Source of the DNA: Tubiluchus corallicola
Taxonomy: Eukaryota; Priapulida; Priapulimorpha; Priapulimorphida; Tubiluchidae
Assembly: GCA_030141605.1 (NCBI GenBank)
Contig: JAQGDQ010000477.1
Location: 12,501 to 47,500 of the forward strand
DNA: 35,000 bases
Reading direction: 5' to 3'
The translations under genes were made by a program, and so were the position numbers. The notes below the pieces were generated by a model. It made no database searches. It was not told the DNA's origin and saw only the letters and a list, made by a program, of their open reading frames with translations. Below, piece by piece: positions 32,789 through 35,000 of this stretch. Each line of letters begins with the position of its first letter. Position 1 is the first letter of the stretch.

Positions 32789-32861
32789 GAGTTACTCTCC
32801 ATTGTAAGTGCGAATTGGCACTCACTTCTCTATTCACTGTGAGAAGTGTCGAGAGTAACTC
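32789..32861 (+). repeat. Three-way-junction repeat, copy 2
   Basis: Same architecture as copy 1, all three stems perfect: A 32789-32799 with 32851-32861, B 32807-32811 with 32818-32822, C 32823-32830 with 32841-32848. Differences from copy 1 fall in unpaired positions (a/t at 32803; loop tattcactgt). Confidence 0.85.
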
Positions 32862-32950
32862 GCCGAGGTATGCACATTGCACACTAGGCAATAAATCAAC
32901 TCGCCAAGTAACTCACAGCCATGTTCAGTCGAGAAAGCAAAACTTGCTGT

Positions 32951-33024
32951 GAGTTACTCCCTGACAGTAAGTGCGAGCTGACACTCACTTCTCTATTCAC
33001 TGGGAGAAGTGTCGAGAGTAACTC
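32951..33024 (+). repeat. Three-way-junction repeat, copy 3
   Basis: Stem A 32951-32961 with 33014-33024 (10 of 11 pairs), B 32970-32974 with 32981-32985 (one mismatch, c against a, and loop gagctg), C 32986-32993 with 33004-33011 (perfect). More diverged than copies 1 and 2 in stem B and the first junction strand. Confidence 0.82.
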
Positions 33025-33184
33025 GCTGAGGCGTTCACACTGGACAGTAAATCAACTCGTAGCAACTGTCGAAGAGTTTGCAATAACTTGCCAACGGAAA
33101 CTCGCAAAGCAGTTCACACTTGCGAGTTTGATGTCGGAGAGAAAACTCGTGACAAAAAACTTGTTAGTCTGAACGCACCTTAAC

Positions 33185-34070
33185 AGAAGAAAATCCCATT
33201 GAGTTGAACATGATTTACTATAAAGTATCTTCGGGCACTACTCGGAGAAATTGTGAACGTGCATGAGCGGATGAATAAACGAACGACCAAGAGAACGAAC
33301 GAAGAAGAAGAGGAAATAAAGTAAGCAAGAAAGAAGGAACAAGAGAGCAGAAAGAGAGAAAAGAATGAACGAAGAGGAAGGAAGTGTGGAAATAAAGGTA
33401 AGATGCACAAATACAAATGACGCTAAACTGATGAAACAAAATACGATTAACCAACACCAAATCAGAAACACAAATGAACGAACGACTGCATCAAACGACT
33501 ACCTACTTACCTACAAACTAACTAACCAATTGTTCAACCGGCTAACCAACGGTCACAAAGCAAACTCATCACTAATCAACCAACGACGTGATAAAGAGTT
33601 GATCAAACTAACCAAACAGCTCACTAACCAGCCAACCAGCCAACCAACCAACCAGCCTGCCAACCCACCGACAGGATTTTTCTTCCTGTCTTTTTCATTG
33701 CCTTCTTTTTTCTGTTCTTCTTGTCTTTCTTCATTCATTCGTTCGTTCGTTCCTTCGCTCATTCATTCAGTCATTCAGTTCGACTTTCAATGTATTACTC
33801 CACCTTACAGCACAGTGGAGTTATTTTGTGGAATAGTGTACCCAATACAATCATTTCCTCTCCTCCTTTACAAATAGCTACCAAACAATATAAGATATTT
33901 TTACTTAGTAAATATTCATTGGCGTAGAAAACCAGAGGTTTTTTCTCCTTTTGTGCACGTGTGTCTTTTTGCACTAGTGTTTTTCTTTTACTAATAGGTA
34001 CCATTACGATCTTTGTTACTTATTAGTAAAAGGTATAAATCAATTTAAATGAAATTATTCATTCATCGCA
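33185..34070. other. Cryptically simple sequence, inverted GAAC/GTTC blocks and (AACC)n
   Basis: 33270-33375 is GAAC/GAAG/GAAA-rich. 33500-33665 holds ACTA/AACC repeats (ccaaccaaccaaccagcc near 33640). 33690-33780 holds TTCT/ATTC/GTTC repeats that are the reverse-complement type of the first block. A 170-codon plus frame (33365-33877) and minus frames cross it and follow the simple-sequence composition, so I do not call a gene. Confidence 0.6.
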
Positions 34071-34073
34071 GCC

Positions 34074-34235
34074 TATATCAAAATCGTAATTACATATTAT
34101 GTTTTCCTTATGTTTCCTTGCTATTATTACATCATTTACTTTATCTCAAAATTATTTCGATATTTATATCAAAATCGTAATTACATATTATGTTTTCCTT
34201 ATGTTTCCTTGCTATTATTACATCATTTACTTTAT
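34074..34235 (+). repeat. 71-bp duplication with 91-bp period
   Basis: 34074-34144 and 34165-34235 appear identical over 71 bp, starting tatatcaaaatcgtaattac, and are separated by 20 bp. The identity implies a recent tandem duplication. Confidence 0.92.
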
Positions 34236-34239
34236 TACA

Positions 34240-35000
34240 TCAATTTCATTGAGTCATCTACAAAAGCACGCATAACTTTAATAATTTTTTTCATTTTCAT
34301 TTAAGTAAGTTGAGTGTGTTAATGACCGTATGGTCGTACACTCACCTCGCACTACTCAAATCATTTTATTTATTGTTTTATTTATGTGTACAATACTGTA
34401 TTTTGATGTGTGAAAATAAATTCATAGTTCATAATAGTTCTGAAACCAGTGATTACAACATCCAGTGGACGCACTGCATTTAGAACTCTAAGCGGGATAA
34501 CACCGGAAATCAATGAACTAGAAATAAACCACCGTTTTATCAATAATAATGCAGAAAAAGACCACCACGAAGCTAGGAGCGGCGTAGTTCAACATGTCCA
34601 CAAAACTTAAGCCTGTTTCCCATTAGAAAGACATAAGCAAAGGGACTGCGCCGCGTAGCCTAGAGGTTTCCGCTACTGACAGCTATAATTGTCTTATGCT
34701 TCACAAGCTTGTTTCAATGAACACGCAAAAAACTTCGACTTTTGAAAGATTTAAGAGTCAAATGGCCTTTCACTGATCGAGATAAAGATAGGCTCTCGTC
34801 GCCTCTGGGTTTCCTGTGGGACAGGCAGCACCGGATGTTACGATTAAAAAGCAAAAGAATTGAGAAGAAGAAACGAGTTTTTGCGTGTATCCCGCGACGG
34901 AAGCTGTTGCTAGACGGAGATTTCATGCCCGCGGGTTTCCGGTTGCCTTCCTCGAGGATATGACGTGTAGAGTTTGGTAAATTAGCGTGTCATTAGAGCC
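34240..35000. other. Unique sequence without a recognised gene
   Basis: A plus frame at 34742-34963 (Arg/Lys-rich, 73 codons) in locally GC-richer DNA ends with a stop near the window edge. It matches no family I know. An A-box-like word (tagcctagagg, 34656-34666) has no good B box after it. Confidence 0.4.

Larger units (their letters stand above)
32591..33180. mobile_element. Repeat-built MITE-like element ending in a TTAA-adjacent terminus (left end not found)
   Basis: The region is made of variants of ACTCGC followed 6-10 bases later by GTTCACACT/GTTCAGACT (32609, 32720, 32747, 32907, 33023, 33102). The right end reads tagtctgaacgcacctt followed by AA, i.e. inward TTAAGGTGCGTTCAGACTA. 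This resembles DNA-transposon termini and would leave TTAA at 33180-33183. I could not find a matching left terminus. It contains three tandem structured units, listed separately, and a gtgaga-tt-tctcac hairpin at 32591-32604. No convincing open frame. Confidence 0.45.

Noticed and set aside
34650-34725. tRNA-like SINE head from A-box word tagcctagagg
   Set aside because: No acceptable B box follows and no stems form.
34742-34963. Arg/Lys-rich exon near the window end
   Set aside because: Short, no recognisable domain, and length is within chance expectation.

Overview
The window looks like nuclear DNA from an animal, most likely an aquatic or marine invertebrate. That guess (cnidarian, mollusc or similar) is inference only. 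The support is: AT-rich non-coding sequence with no operon-like gene packing; metazoan-type mobile elements (a tRNA-derived SINE family, a hAT element with a perfect 8-bp target duplication, a TTAA-flanked piggyBac-like element, a solo LTR); TTAGGG-like words; and an extreme load of micro- and minisatellites. I found no protein-coding gene that I can recognise by family. Nearly all long open frames lie inside tandem repeats whose period is a multiple of three or that lack stop codons on both strands. One open frame (13715-14095, SPVKG repeats) is kept as a weak exon candidate.

Layout. 1-3660: unique AT-rich sequence with short palindromes and a dispersed direct repeat. 3668-5295: a (CT)n tract, then a (GAT)n tract. 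5300-8050: mostly unique, with a minus-strand tRNA-like SINE at about 6636-6727. 8055-8351: (TCA/TCG)n. 8360-11270: a possible LINE-type tail, SINE copy A (9379-9517) and a 460-bp piggyBac-like MITE (10006-10465). 11279-11735: a 93-bp minisatellite carrying telomere-like words. 13841-14050: a 15-bp minisatellite, followed by a 14-bp inverted repeat. 15568-16486: 15 copies of a 61-63-bp satellite with higher-order structure. 16960-17260: a second (GAT)n locus that shares a 26-bp non-simple core with the one at 5 kb. 18132-18680 and 19768-20090: 8/16-bp and 19-bp minisatellites. 20273-20425: SINE copy B. 22148-22710: (CT)n. 23376-24110: 35 copies of a 21-bp repeat. 24421-24917: a small palindromic AT-rich element split by a 351-bp solo LTR. 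25441-25800: (TG)n then (GA)n. 28085-29325: a large (TTG/CTG)n array with a 351-bp higher-order duplication. 29927-30412: a hAT MITE. 31565-32328: a foldback-like element whose two arms are inverted arrays of one 20-bp motif. 32606-33180: a transposon-like unit with three tandem copies that can each fold into the same three-way junction. 34074-34235: a 71-bp duplication.

By my own coordinates roughly a fifth to a quarter of the window is tandem repeat. No gene network can be described. The biology here is repeat birth, amplification and transposition. The best candidates for something undescribed are the three-way-junction repeat, the foldback-like inverted minisatellite, the palindromic element carrying the solo LTR, and the two (GAT)n loci with a common core.
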